Shown: positions 1 through 8,045, numbered from the stretch's first letter. The stretch: 50,767 nucleotides of DNA from Actinomycetota bacterium (GCA_021325435.1 JAJPHE010000127.1:1-50767), one strand, 5' to 3'. Notes: generated by a model not told the origin, from the letters alone. Numbers and translations: made by a program.

Positions 1-88
1 CCAGCTCGTCGGGACGCCCCCCGAAGCCGGCCCGACGGTAGAGGTGGGCAACGTCCGCCCACGGGTCCGTACCAGCCACGCTCAGCAT
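1..88 (-). CDS. DUF1800 family protein, N-terminal fragment (cut by window edge)
   Basis: Only the first 29 codons are in the window; the gene runs off the left edge. Reading the minus strand from an ATG at 88 gives a start ending in HLYRRAGFGGRPDEL. This resembles the opening motif of DUF1800 proteins (HLLRRAGFGATPAEL-like). DUF1800 proteins are usually about 400-500 aa, often exported, and frequently paired with a DUF1501 protein; their biochemical role is not known. The start lies 15 bases after the stop of the decayed phosphotransferase remnant. No strong Shine-Dalgarno is visible. The call rests on one short motif. Confidence 0.55.
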   Translation of the reverse strand, partial: MLSVAGTDPWADVAHLYRRAGFGGRPDEL

Positions 89-103
89 TAAGGCACGAGG
101 ATG

Positions 104-454
104 TTAGAAGTCCGTTAGGGCCCGGCGACCGGGCTGGCCCTCTGGTCCTGCGCCGGCGAGGTCCAGCCTCGGTTTGATCTGCACGCGCAGGGCGGCGGTG
201 ACCAGCGGGGGCTTGTCGTAGACGGCTTCCATCCGGGCGTTGTGGCAGGCGAGCCAGAGGCCGGCCGCCCAGGCGACTTCTGTCTCCTCGGCTGAGAACT
301 CGGTATGGCGCGCCTGTTGATAGGCAGAGGGGAACGCGGCGGACGCTTCGAGCGGCGCGAGCACGGGTTGGGCGTCACTCGGGAACGTGGCCGCGGCCAG
401 GCCGGCGAGGGCCGGCTCGGGACGCCAGGCGAGGCTGTCCCCCTGCCGTATGCC
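104..454 (-). pseudogene. Aminoglycoside phosphotransferase-like C-terminal remnant
   Basis: The open frame on the minus strand resembles only the last quarter of actinobacterial APH/choline-kinase-like phosphotransferases. A DSLAWRPEPALAG stretch, normally just after the catalytic loop, is followed by SAAFPSAYQQAR and then VAWAAGLWLACHNARMEA near the C-terminus. Upstream the similarity stops abruptly and the frame is closed by TGA at 455-457, so the ATP-binding lobe and catalytic HxD are absent. A GTG at 364 could start an 86-residue peptide, but that would have no active site. It is most simply a truncated remnant ending in TAA at 104-106. Family assignment is from motif memory only. Confidence 0.45.
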
Positions 455-586
455 TCACCTCTGCGGTGCGCTCTGGGTCGCTCGGCTCAGAGTGCAGCCT
501 CGCTTGCGCTCCTACGGTGAGTGCAAGCCCCGAGTGGCTGTCGTGATTGCCCGGCCGTGTGGTGCCCGGCCGGCGATGATGTCGGG

Positions 587-1366
587 ATGGGGGATGACAC
601 CTGGGCCCCGCTGGCCGACCGCTTCGTGGATGGCCATTACGGCTCGCTGCGGGGCCGGGTGCGGACCCACGTGATCGACGCCCATCTCCGCTGGCATCTC
701 CCCCCGCCGCCGGCCGAGGTGGTCGATGTAGGCGGCGGAGGGGGGCATCAGGCGCTGCCGCTGGCCCGGGACGGCTATGAGGTGACGATCCTGGACCCGT
801 CGTCCGCCATGCTGGCCCGGGCGGCCGAAGCTCTGGACCGAGAGAGTGAGGAGGTCCGCCGACGGGTCTCGCTGGTGGAGGCGGCCGGGGAGCAGGCTCA
901 GGCGCTGCTCGGGGCTGGGCGTTTCGCCGGGGTCCTCTGCCACGGGGTGCTCATGTACCTCGACGACCCCGAGCCCCTGGTCGCCTCCCTGGCCGGGTTG
1001 GCCTGTGAGGGTGGGGTGATTTCGATCGCGGCAAAGAACGCCGCCAACCTGGCGGTGCGCCCCGCCCTGGCCGGGGACTGGAAGGCGGCTTTGGCCAGCT
1101 TCCAAGCCGACCGGCAGGTGAACGGACTGGGTCTGGACACCAGAGCCGACACGGTCGAGGGGCTGACCCGCCTGCTCGGCCGCTACGGCGTGGAGACCGT
1201 CGCCTGGTACGGAGTGCGCCTGTTCACCGATGGCTGGACTCCCGAGCGCCCCGCTCTCGACGACGATGACGACGTCCTAGCCGTCGAGCTCGAGGCCAGC
1301 CGACGTGACCCCTACCGGCAGATGAGCCGTCTGTTCCACCTCATCGGCCGGCGCCGAACCGAATGA
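587..1366 (+). CDS. Class I SAM-dependent methyltransferase (SmtA/CmoM-like)
   Basis: The protein is about 259 aa. The Rossmann methyltransferase motif I is VVDVGGGGGHQALPLA near residue 50, followed by an acidic strand (VTILDPSSAML), and motif IV-like GVLCHGVLMYLDDP near residue 120. The C-terminal SRRDPYRQMSRLFHLIGRR resembles the end of CmoM/SmtA proteins, which methylate carboxymethoxyuridine in tRNA, but the true substrate cannot be read from sequence. I chose ATG 587 because the alignable protein begins there; an in-frame extension to 521 is low-complexity. An acidic run of five Asp sits near residue 225. The gene is monocistronic and convergent with the next gene. Confidence 0.8.
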   Translation: MGDDTWAPLADRFVDGHYGSLRGRVRTHVIDAHLRWHLPPPPAEVVDVGGGGGHQALPLARDGYEVTILDPSSAMLARAAEALDRESEEVRRRVSLVEAAGEQAQALLGAGRFAGVLCHGVLMYLDDPEPLVASLAGLACEGGVISIAAKNAANLAVRPALAGDWKAALASFQADRQVNGLGLDTRADTVEGLTRLLGRYGVETVAWYGVRLFTDGWTPERPALDDDDDVLAVELEASRRDPYRQMSRLFHLIGRRRTE

Positions 1367-1383
1367 TCTGGGTGGCATCTCCC

Positions 1384-2195
1384 CTATCGCCGTCGCCGAC
1401 TCTCGGGGCGGGGGGCTGGCTTTTGCCATACGGAGATGTGGCTCCGGCTCTCGCCGTCGAAGGTTGACCGGTCCCAGTCGGCCCATCGGTCGACGAGGAG
1501 GAGACCGGCCATGTGGGCCATGAGGTCGAGCTCACCCGGCCACAGGTAGCGGAACCGGGCAGACATCGCCCGCAGGCCTCCGTCGATCCGCCACCAGTGA
1601 TGTGATGCCTCGGTCTGGGTGGCGAAGTCGTATTCGCCGATCCCCACGTGGTCGGGGGTGGCGTGGAAGACCTGGCGGGTCTCTCCGGGGGGGATGAGCC
1701 GCAGGTTGGGATGTAGTTCTCGATGACGAAGTGGCCGCCGGGTCGCAGGTGGTGGGCGGCGTTCTGGAAGGCGGCGACCTGGCCGTCTTGGGTCGTCAGG
1801 TTGGTGATCGTGTTGCGCACCAGGTAAACGAGGTCGAAGTCGCTGCCCACCCGGGTGGTAGAGAAATCGCCGAGGCTCACCTCGACGTCTGTCCCCTCGG
1901 CGTTCTGCCGTGCTCGGTCCGCCATGGCCTCGGACAGCTCGATCCCGTGCACCCGGAACCCGCGCCGGGCGAGCGGGACGGCCAGCCGGCCCGTTCCGAT
2001 CCCGAACTCGAGGGCCGACCCGCCTCCGGCGAGGCCGGCGAGGAAATCCACCGTGGGTTCGATGACCTCCGGTCGGTGCAGGTCGGGCCACAACCGTTCG
2101 TAGTTGTCCGCGACCCATTCGCCGAAGGGCACCTCCAGGCCCTGATCGTCGCTCCCCTCGAGTGGGCCCGGTTGGGCTGTCTCTCGGCCGCTCAT
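1384..2195 (-). pseudogene. SAM-dependent methyltransferase broken by a single-base frameshift
   Basis: The first 160 or so codons (from ATG 2195) give a good class I methyltransferase: ALEFGIGTGRLAVPLA (motif I), GIELSEAMADRARQ, and FDLVYLVRNTITNL, then HLRPGGHFVIENYIP. At about 1708-1710, in a GGG run, the frame breaks; the expected continuation (NLRLIPPGE to the C-terminal HISVWQKP) is in another frame and runs cleanly to a stop at 1384. Restoring one base gives a protein of about 270 aa of normal family length. This is either a real one-base deletion or a sequencing error. The start overlaps the stop of the 36-codon ORF upstream by ATGA. Confidence 0.75.
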
Positions 2196-2302
2196 CGGTA
2201 GCGTCCCAGAGGCCGGTCGTAGGTGCGGGCGAAGTCGCCCACGAAGAGGTTCTCAGGCATGAGCGCCTCGCCCAGCGAGGCACCCGACTCGGGCGCGTCC
2301 AT
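2192..2302 (-). CDS. 36-residue small ORF, translationally coupled to the methyltransferase
   Basis: ATG at 2302 is preceded by AAAGGAGATTGC on the minus strand, one of the best Shine-Dalgarno sequences in the window. The ORF encodes 36 residues ending GDFARTYDRPLGRYR, and its TGA overlaps the methyltransferase ATG as ATGA. Ribosomes entering here would deliver translation to the broken methyltransferase gene. I recognise no domain. The DFARTYDR stretch is reminiscent of the N-terminus of some methyltransferases, so it could be a leader peptide or a relic of a duplicated N-terminus. Confidence 0.45.
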   Translation of the reverse strand: MDAPESGASLGEALMPENLFVGDFARTYDRPLGRYR

Positions 2303-2659
2303 GCAATCTCCTTTAGGAGCGGCAACTTGTAGGACGTTCCCGGCGGCAAAGCCGCGTAGCCAAGCTCCGAGCATTCGCCCGGCCGCGTGAGCTTGATCCG
2401 GCAGCGTTATCCCGTCAAGGAAGATTCGGTGAGGCGACACCCCGGACACTCGCGGCGGGCGCGTAGCCCGACGTCGGGACGACGGTGGGAAGTGCCGAGA
2501 GCGGACGGGCTCACCAGACGGGGGCGGTCTTCGAAAAAACCTGACGGCGTATAGGCGCTCGGCCACACCACGCCGTTGACAGCGGATCGGCCCTCTAAAT
2601 CTCTCCAACCCCGGCCGGCGCTCGACAGCAGATCCGCTCGCGCCGCCGCCCCGACCGAA
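2303..2659. other. Gene-free interval
   Basis: This 357-base interval lies between the small ORF (transcribed leftwards) and the end of the CdsA-like gene (also leftwards). Open frames crossing it are arginine- and proline-rich shadows with no recognisable motif. It should hold the promoter for the small ORF and methyltransferase and the 3' end of the long minus-strand run. A TTGACA at 2576-2581 has no properly spaced -10, and I see no convincing hairpin terminator. Confidence 0.5.
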
Positions 2660-3547
2660 TCACCAACCGGCGACGCGGGTGACGAGCATCCACACCGGCG
2701 CGATGACGAGGAGCGAGTCGAGCTGGCGCAGCGCCGGCACCCGGGCGTCCCGGTCTCCCACGAGGGCGCCGGCCACGCTCGGGCCCAGCGGCACCAGGGC
2801 GGCCGCGGCCAGGCCGGCCAGCCACGGGGCCGACCCGGTGAGTGGCGAGGGCTGAACGACGGCCAGGCCGAGGGTGGCGGCGCCGATGGCGGCGACCCCG
2901 GCCGCCGCCCCCTCCCACGCCGCCGGCGCCCCCCACCCCACGACGTAGCGACTGGCGTCGTGCACCCAGGCCAGGGCCAGCAGCACGGCCACGGCCGTGA
3001 CGCTCGCCTGGCGGGTGAGGACCACGGCCCCGGCGGCGGCCCCGAGGCCGCTGGCCAGGCCGGCGGTCAGCCAGGCCGAGGCCACGGGGGGGCCGGGAGG
3101 GGCCACCAGGGCGGCCGGCAGGGCTGCGCCGGGGCGCCAGCGGGCCAGTTCGCCGACCGCCCGGGCCCGGCGCCCGAGATCGGAAACGGTGGCCCGGCCG
3201 ACCGGAGCCAGGGCCAGTGCCGCAGCGGCCACCACCAGGACGAGCCAGGGGATCCAACCGCCGGCGGAGGCCAACGTAACGGCGAAGCCGCCGACGATGG
3301 CGGTCAACGGAGCCGGCCGGATGTCGCGGCCCCGCCACGACCGGCACGCCTCGATGGCGGCGACGCCCACGCAGACGGCCAGCCACACGGCGAGGGTGAT
3401 CTTCCCGCCGGCCACGGCAAGCCCGGTGGCGACGGCGTAAGCGGTGCCCAGCCGGCCCCGGGGGCCGGGGAGGGCCCGAACGGGGCGCAGGGGCGGGGTG
3501 GGGACGGCCGGCGCCGGGCGGCGGGGGGCGGTCGAGGCGCTCGTCAC
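2660..3547 (-). CDS. CdsA-like polytopic membrane protein
   Basis: The protein is 295 aa with an N-terminal proline-rich tail and about seven or eight hydrophobic segments. Its C-terminus, VAGALVGDRDARVPALRQLDSLLVIAPVW, resembles the signature end of phosphatidate cytidylyltransferases (CDP-DAG synthases), where a GGxxDRxDS-like element closes the protein. The key Lys/Asp pattern of active enzymes is only partly kept, so a diverged or inactive homologue is as likely as a lipid-activating enzyme. GTG 3547 follows the MoaD-like stop by 4 bases, indicating one transcript. It is the last gene of the minus-strand run. Confidence 0.5.
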   Translation of the reverse strand: MTSASTAPRRPAPAVPTPPLRPVRALPGPRGRLGTAYAVATGLAVAGGKITLAVWLAVCVGVAAIEACRSWRGRDIRPAPLTAIVGGFAVTLASAGGWIPWLVLVVAAAALALAPVGRATVSDLGRRARAVGELARWRPGAALPAALVAPPGPPVASAWLTAGLASGLGAAAGAVVLTRQASVTAVAVLLALAWVHDASRYVVGWGAPAAWEGAAAGVAAIGAATLGLAVVQPSPLTGSAPWLAGLAAAALVPLGPSVAGALVGDRDARVPALRQLDSLLVIAPVWMLVTRVAGW

Positions 3548-3551
3548 CGGC

Positions 3552-3794
3552 TCAGCGCTCCCCTCCCGACACCGGCGGCAGCACGGCCACCTCGTCGGCG
3601 TCGCCCACCGGGGTCGTCGGCTCGGCCGGCGACCCGTTGACCCACACCCGACTGGTCGACAGCACCTGTTCGAAGCGGTCCCCGTAGCGCGAGGACGCCG
3701 CCTCGAGGACGGCGGCCACCGTGTGGCCGGGGAGCTCGTCGCGGGCGGTGCCGGCCGCCTCGCGGGCGGCGGCGAACAACCTCAGGGTCGGCAT
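3552..3794 (-). CDS. MoaD/ThiS family ubiquitin-like sulfur carrier
   Basis: The protein is 80 aa, the normal MoaD size. It opens MPTLRLFAAAREAAGTA and contains VWVNGSPAEPTTPVGDADEVAVLPPVSGG, the beta-grasp pattern ending in the diglycine that is adenylated and loaded with sulfur. Two extra residues (ER) follow the GG, so activation would need trimming, or the protein acts otherwise. No MoaE, MoeB, CysM or JAMM protease gene is next to it. It sits between a MaoC dehydratase (43-base gap) and the CdsA-like gene (4-base gap). It could serve molybdopterin or a CysO-like pathway. Confidence 0.8.
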   Translation of the reverse strand: MPTLRLFAAAREAAGTARDELPGHTVAAVLEAASSRYGDRFEQVLSTSRVWVNGSPAEPTTPVGDADEVAVLPPVSGGER

Positions 3795-3837
3795 GGCGGT
3801 CGAAGAAGGCGGGCCGGCGTCCGGCCCGTTGTTCTGG

Positions 3838-4695
3838 TCAGGCCCCCACCGGACCGATCTCGGCCCGGCCGTTGGCGATCACCAGATCGGCCCGGCTGTG
3901 GGCCTCGTAGGCGTAGACGTGGCGGTCGCCGGCCTTGCCGGCGTCGTAGACGGAGGTCACCACGTCGCTGCCGGGGAAGACATTCTTCGAGAAGCGCACG
4001 GCCAGCCGGCGCAGACGGGCGGGGTCGCCGTCGGCGACCAGGCGCAGCACCGCCTGGCTGGTCATGGCCATGGTGCACAGCCCGTGGGCGATGATGCCGG
4101 GGAGGCCGACGCTCTTGGCGAACTGCTCGTCGACGTGGATGGGCATCTGGTCGCCTGAGGCGTCGCGGTAGCGGAACGTCTGGTCGTCATCGACGTGGAC
4201 TGAGTAGTCGCCCACCTTGCGACCCCGGGCCTCCTCCGGAAAGGTGTGGTCGGGACGGTCCGGGCCGGCGCTCTCGCCCTCCGACAACCCGCGGATGAAC
4301 ATCGTCACGTACTGCTCGAGGACAGCGCCGCCGTCCTCGGCGTCGTTGGAGGTCAGCCGCACGGTGAAGCGTGTCCCTGACGGGCCGACCCGCACGCTGA
4401 ACGGCTCGGCCCTGGTCGCCAGGCTGCGCCCGGGGACCAGTGGGCGGTGGAAGTGCATGTCCTGCTCCCCGTGGACCGCCATCACCAGCGCCTGCGGGGG
4501 CACCACGTCGGCGACCACGGCCAGCATCCCGTCCCACACGGGCACCACACCGAACACGGGGGGCGCGTACTCACCGGCGCGGTAGGCGGCCAGGTCGTCG
4601 TTGGTGGCGGCGGCATAAGCCCGGGCCCGGTCCGGGTCGATGGCTGCCACCCGCTCGTCGTAGAGCGCGCCCAGCTTGTCCAGCGCAAGGGTCAT
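3838..4695 (-). CDS. MaoC-type (R)-enoyl-CoA hydratase, double hot-dog
   Basis: The protein is about 285 aa, the length of double hot-dog acyl dehydratases. The N-terminal half is a hot-dog with QDMHFHRPLVPGRSL. The C-terminal half holds the hydratase-2 motif SGDQMPIHVDEQFAKSVG, with the catalytic Asp and His, followed by GIIAHGLCTMAMTSQAV. Such enzymes hydrate trans-2-enoyl-CoA in fatty acid, polyhydroxyalkanoate or sterol side-chain metabolism. ATG 4695 begins MTLALDKLGALYDERVAAID; an upstream ATG at about 4725 would add ten Gly-rich residues. The gene lies in the minus-strand run, 65 bases after the histidine phosphatase. Confidence 0.85.
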   Translation of the reverse strand: MTLALDKLGALYDERVAAIDPDRARAYAAATNDDLAAYRAGEYAPPVFGVVPVWDGMLAVVADVVPPQALVMAVHGEQDMHFHRPLVPGRSLATRAEPFSVRVGPSGTRFTVRLTSNDAEDGGAVLEQYVTMFIRGLSEGESAGPDRPDHTFPEEARGRKVGDYSVHVDDDQTFRYRDASGDQMPIHVDEQFAKSVGLPGIIAHGLCTMAMTSQAVLRLVADGDPARLRRLAVRFSKNVFPGSDVVTSVYDAGKAGDRHVYAYEAHSRADLVIANGRAEIGPVGA

Positions 4696-4760
4696 GCCAG
4701 CCCCTCTGCCTCCGGCGCCCGTCATCAGGCGCTCCGTAGTCCGGCGGCGGAGAAGGCTAG

Positions 4761-5345
4761 TTAGGGCATCAACGGAGCCGCCACCGGGTCGCCGGGGCGG
4801 AGGTCGTCGCCGGCGACGTGGATCCAGCGGCCCGACAGGTTGGTTCCCGGGCCCCGCCCGACACCCGTGGCCCGCTCGAGGGCGCCGATCAGCCCGCCGT
4901 GGGTGACCGCCACCCACGATGCCGCCTCCCCGGCCAGGCGGCGCAGTGCCGCCCGGGCCCGGACGAGGACCGACTCGTCCGTCTCCCCGCCAGGCGGCCG
5001 GGCCAACCGACCCTCGCGCCACGCCTCCAGCTGGCCGGGCCAGCGCTCGACGATCTCGTCGGTGCGCAACCCGCTCCACCAGCCGATCTCGCGCTCGCGC
5101 AGGCGGGCGTCGACCACCGGGCCGGCGGCGCCGGCGGCCCGGGCGAGAACGGCGGCGGTTTCCGAGGCCCGCCGCAAGTCGGAGCACGCCACCGCCTCGA
5201 TGCCGAGGGTCGCGATCCACCCTGCCGCCTCGAGGGCGTGGAGACGCCCGTCCTCCGACAGGGGCGCGTCGGCCCACCCCTGCCAGCGCCCTTCGGCGTT
5301 CCACTCCGACTGGGCGTGTCGGAGCAGAAGGATGCGGGCGGTCAC
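4761..5345 (-). CDS. Histidine phosphatase family protein (phosphoglycerate-mutase-like)
   Basis: The protein is about 194 aa and begins at a GTG giving ARILLLRHAQSEWN; LRHAQS carries the RHG-type catalytic His (Gln replaces the more usual Gly). Other conserved pieces are SDLRRASETA, the LREREIGWWSG element with the acid/base Glu, and VTHGGLIGAL with the second catalytic His. Family members hydrolyse phosphoesters such as sugar phosphates or alpha-ribazole phosphate; the substrate is open. Its start overlaps the stop of the UbiB-like kinase gene by GTGA, indicating coupled translation. Confidence 0.82.
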   Translation of the reverse strand: MTARILLLRHAQSEWNAEGRWQGWADAPLSEDGRLHALEAAGWIATLGIEAVACSDLRRASETAAVLARAAGAAGPVVDARLREREIGWWSGLRTDEIVERWPGQLEAWREGRLARPPGGETDESVLVRARAALRRLAGEAASWVAVTHGGLIGALERATGVGRGPGTNLSGRWIHVAGDDLRPGDPVAAPLMP

Positions 5346-6808
5346 GGCCAGGGCGTGGCGGCCCGGCGGAGGCCGGCGGCCCACTCCGCCTCCTCCTCGC
5401 CGAGCGGCGTCGTCGGCGGCAGCCCCAGCCGGTACTCCTGGAGCAGTGCACGCCAGTCGTTGGTGGCCTGAAGGTGGCACAGCAGCGCGCTCATCCCCCA
5501 CACCACCCGGTCGAGGATGACGTAGGAGGTCGGCATGTTGAACGAACGGATCAGCGCGCCGTAGCGGCCCTGGATGTCGATGATCTTCTGCAGCGCCTCG
5601 GCCAGCCACTCGCGTCGGAAGGTGAAGCTGTCGGTGAGGAACGGCTCGTAGGGCGAGCTCACGTAGTCGTAGACGAAGTCGGCGTCGAAGCCGTGGGCGG
5701 GGGGCAGGAACCCGGCCTTCACGGCGGCGTCGACGGTTCCCTGCGGATCGCGAGCGAGGATGGCGTCGAGGATCGGCGTGAGCTGCTCGAACTCCCCCGC
5801 ACTCCACCGCTTGACCAGACCGAAGTCGAGGAACGTGACCGATCCGTCGTGATGGAAGCGGTAGTTGCCGGGGTGGGGGTCCCCGTTGAAGACGCGGTGG
5901 CGGTGGATCGATCCTTGCGAGAACCGGAACAGCACCTCGGCAGCCCGCTGGCGGGCCGGCTCGTCGGCCGATTGGAGGAACTCGTCCCAGCGCTGTCCCT
6001 CGACCCACTCGCTGGTCAGCACCCGCCGGGCGCTCCGCTCGAGGACGACGCGGGGCACCCGTATGAACGGATGGCCCTCGTAGCGGGCGGCGAACTCCGC
6101 TTGTAATGCCGCTTCGAGCCGGTAGTCGAGCTCGTCCGCCATACGGGCCCGCAGCTCGTCGACGAGCGACTTCACATCCATGTTCTTGAGGGCGAACTGG
6201 GCGAACAGGCCGTAGAGGAGCTCGGCGTTGTCGAGATCGGAGCGGATCGCCTTGTCCACGCCGGGGTACTGCACCTTCACCGCGACCAAACGTCCGTCGG
6301 GCATGACCGCCCGGTGGACCTGGCCGATCGACGCGGCGGCGACCGGCACCGGGTCCCATTCGAGGAACAGCCGATCGGGCTCGGCCCCCAGCTCCTCGCG
6401 CACAACCTGCTCGGCGAGGCTCGGCGCCATCGGGGGCACGTCGGCCTGCAGGGTGGCCAGCGCCGCCTGCGCCTCGGGGGGCAGCCCCTCGGCGATGAAC
6501 GAGATCATCTGGCCGGCCTTCATGATGGCGCCCTTCATGCCCCCGAGGACCTGGGCGACGTCCTCGGCGCTGCGGATGGCAAAGCTCTCCTCCAGGCGGG
6601 CCCGCTCCGCTTCGTCGGCCCAGCGGCCCCGCACCCGAACCACGCCCCAGTGCAGGCCGCGCCGGGCGGTGAGGCGCCACACCCGCAGCTGGCGCTCGAC
6701 CCGGTGGCGCCGGTCAGGATCGGAAAGAAGAACGGCGCCCGCCGCCGCTCCGGCCGCACCGGCGGCGCCCGCCGCCGCCGCCGCCCGCACCGACAGGGAC
6801 CGGGGCAC
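5342..6808 (-). CDS. UbiB/ABC1/ADCK family atypical kinase
   Basis: The protein is 488 aa. Hallmarks are present in order: KAGQ (about 97-100), the Ala-rich nucleotide loop AAASIGQVH (about 157-165), the VAVKVQYPG lysine (about 178), the catalytic loop NGDPHPGNY (about 308-316) and LDFGLVKRW (DFG about 328-330). An Ala-rich hydrophobic N-terminus may contact the membrane. UbiB-like proteins support isoprenoid quinone or lipid metabolism and act as ATPases. GTG 6808 is 6 bases after the DksA-like stop, and the gene overlaps the phosphatase gene, so it is within one operon. Confidence 0.88.
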   Translation of the reverse strand: MPRSLSVRAAAAAGAAGAAGAAAGAVLLSDPDRRHRVERQLRVWRLTARRGLHWGVVRVRGRWADEAERARLEESFAIRSAEDVAQVLGGMKGAIMKAGQMISFIAEGLPPEAQAALATLQADVPPMAPSLAEQVVREELGAEPDRLFLEWDPVPVAAASIGQVHRAVMPDGRLVAVKVQYPGVDKAIRSDLDNAELLYGLFAQFALKNMDVKSLVDELRARMADELDYRLEAALQAEFAARYEGHPFIRVPRVVLERSARRVLTSEWVEGQRWDEFLQSADEPARQRAAEVLFRFSQGSIHRHRVFNGDPHPGNYRFHHDGSVTFLDFGLVKRWSAGEFEQLTPILDAILARDPQGTVDAAVKAGFLPPAHGFDADFVYDYVSSPYEPFLTDSFTFRREWLAEALQKIIDIQGRYGALIRSFNMPTSYVILDRVVWGMSALLCHLQATNDWRALLQEYRLGLPPTTPLGEEEAEWAAGLRRAATPWP

Positions 6809-6814
6809 GGTCCG

Positions 6815-7201
6815 TCAGGATCCGTGAGCTTCGCGCTCGGCCGCCGCCTGATCGGCCATGCAGAAGCGGGCGGCCGGTTGCGCCTCGAGGCGCTCCTCGT
6901 CGATGGGCTTGCCGCACGCCTCACACGTTCCGTAGGTGCCGTTGGCCAGCCGTTCGAGGGCGTGTTCGACGTCGCCCAGCTCCGCCTCCACCTGCTCGAG
7001 GATGGACAGGTAGCGCTCGCGGTTGAACGTCTCAGTGCCCACGTCGGCCTGGTGCTGGTCGGCGGCGGAGAGCTCGGACAGGTCGTCCTGCTCGGACTGA
7101 GACTGGAGCCCCTCTTCCTCGTAGCCGGCGCGCAGCCCCTCGAGGCGCTGGCGTTCTGCTTCGAGTCGTGCGGCGACCTCTGCGGAGTCCATCTCGGCCA
7201 T
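6815..7201 (-). CDS. DksA/TraR-type zinc-finger protein with one Cys missing
   Basis: The protein is 128 aa. A charged N-terminal coiled coil (AARLEAERQRLEGLRAGYEE) is followed by a helix and a C4-type finger. CEAC (93-96) and C114 are kept, but the fourth ligand is Asp (RFCMADQ, D117). The element YGTCEACGKPIDEERLEA is typical of actinobacterial DksA-like or RNA polymerase-binding proteins. The family inserts into the RNA polymerase secondary channel or binds the polymerase. Zinc binding here could use three Cys plus Asp. It lies between the receiver-ATPase gene (39-base gap) and the UbiB-like gene (6 bases). Confidence 0.8.
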   Translation of the reverse strand: MAEMDSAEVAARLEAERQRLEGLRAGYEEEGLQSQSEQDDLSELSAADQHQADVGTETFNRERYLSILEQVEAELGDVEHALERLANGTYGTCEACGKPIDEERLEAQPAARFCMADQAAAEREAHGS

Positions 7202-7240
7202 GGTAACCAGCGCTCGACGCCGCCAATCAACGGTGAGCTG

Positions 7241-8026
7241 TCACCCGCCGGACGGGCGCACCACCTCGAACCACACGGCCTTGCCGGCGTCTCCGGGCAG
7301 CGGGCGCACCCCCCAGGCCGAGGAGAGCTGGGCCACCAGGGCCATGCCGCGGCCGGACACGTCAGTGGGCTCGGCCTGGCGCACGACGGGCAGGACCGGG
7401 CTGTGGTCGAGGACCTCGACCCGCAACGTGGTGTGGGTGAGGCGCACCACCACCTCGGGTTCCGAGCCGGCGTGGACGACGGCGTTGGTGACCAGTTCGC
7501 TGACGAGCAGCTTCACCGCATCGAGGGGCTGGCCGAAATCCCACTCCTCGAGCGTCGACTCGACGAAACGGCGGGCGGAGCCGGCGCTGCCGACGTCGGC
7601 CGCCAACCGTGAGCGGGTCTCGCGCCGCGCCTGCTCGACGACGTCCAGGGCGCCGGCGATCTCGGCCAGGCCGGTGACCAGGCGGCCGACCGGCAACCCT
7701 TTCTCGATGAAGCCGACGGCGCCCAGGGCTCGCACCTGGTCCTCGGCGTCGACGGCGGCGGTTCCCGAGACGACCACCACCCTGGCGTCGGGCGCCGCCT
7801 TCCTCAACTCCGGCAGGGCGTCCATCCCGGACATGCCGGGCATGGCCAGGTCGAGCAGGACGAGGTCGGGGCTCACCCGCCTGGCCACGTCGATGGCCTG
7901 GCTTCCGTCGGAGGCCTCGCCGACCACCCGGAAGCGGGGATCGGCGTCGAGGGCCATGCGCAGCAGTCGGCGGACGTCCTCGACGTCGTCGACGAGGAGG
8001 ACACCCAGCTCGGTAACGGCGCTCAT
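7241..8026 (-). CDS. Receiver domain fused to an RsbW-like HATPase domain
   Basis: The protein is 261 aa. Residues 1-120 form a CheY-like receiver: acidic pair D13-D14, phospho-acceptor D59 in LVLLDLAMPG, and K109. Residues about 135-261 form an anti-sigma-type GHKL ATPase: N-box VSELVTNAVVHAGS, a D207 element, and GRGMALVAQLSSAWGV as the G-box. There is no HisKA domain, so it is not a hybrid histidine kinase. The likely role is phosphorylation-controlled partner switching, with the ATPase domain acting on an anti-sigma antagonist. The gene is 19 bases after the small hypothetical gene. Confidence 0.85.
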   Translation of the reverse strand: MSAVTELGVLLVDDVEDVRRLLRMALDADPRFRVVGEASDGSQAIDVARRVSPDLVLLDLAMPGMSGMDALPELRKAAPDARVVVVSGTAAVDAEDQVRALGAVGFIEKGLPVGRLVTGLAEIAGALDVVEQARRETRSRLAADVGSAGSARRFVESTLEEWDFGQPLDAVKLLVSELVTNAVVHAGSEPEVVVRLTHTTLRVEVLDHSPVLPVVRQAEPTDVSGRGMALVAQLSSAWGVRPLPGDAGKAVWFEVVRPSGG

Positions 8027-8045
8027 CGAACGCCGCCGGGTCGTC

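Noticed and set aside
455-586. Missing upstream part of the phosphotransferase in another frame
   Set aside because: All three minus-strand frames were read and none shows the catalytic HxD or ATP-binding motifs.
2576-2601. Sigma-70 promoter (TTGACA with TAAATC)
   Set aside because: The spacing is only 14 bases and no plus-strand gene follows.
2576-3640. 354-codon plus-strand open frame
   Set aside because: Composition is Gly/Arg/Pro with no fold signal and it opposes the CdsA-like gene.
7241-8026. Hybrid histidine kinase
   Set aside because: There is no HisKA domain; the ATPase part is of the RsbW type and the receiver is N-terminal.
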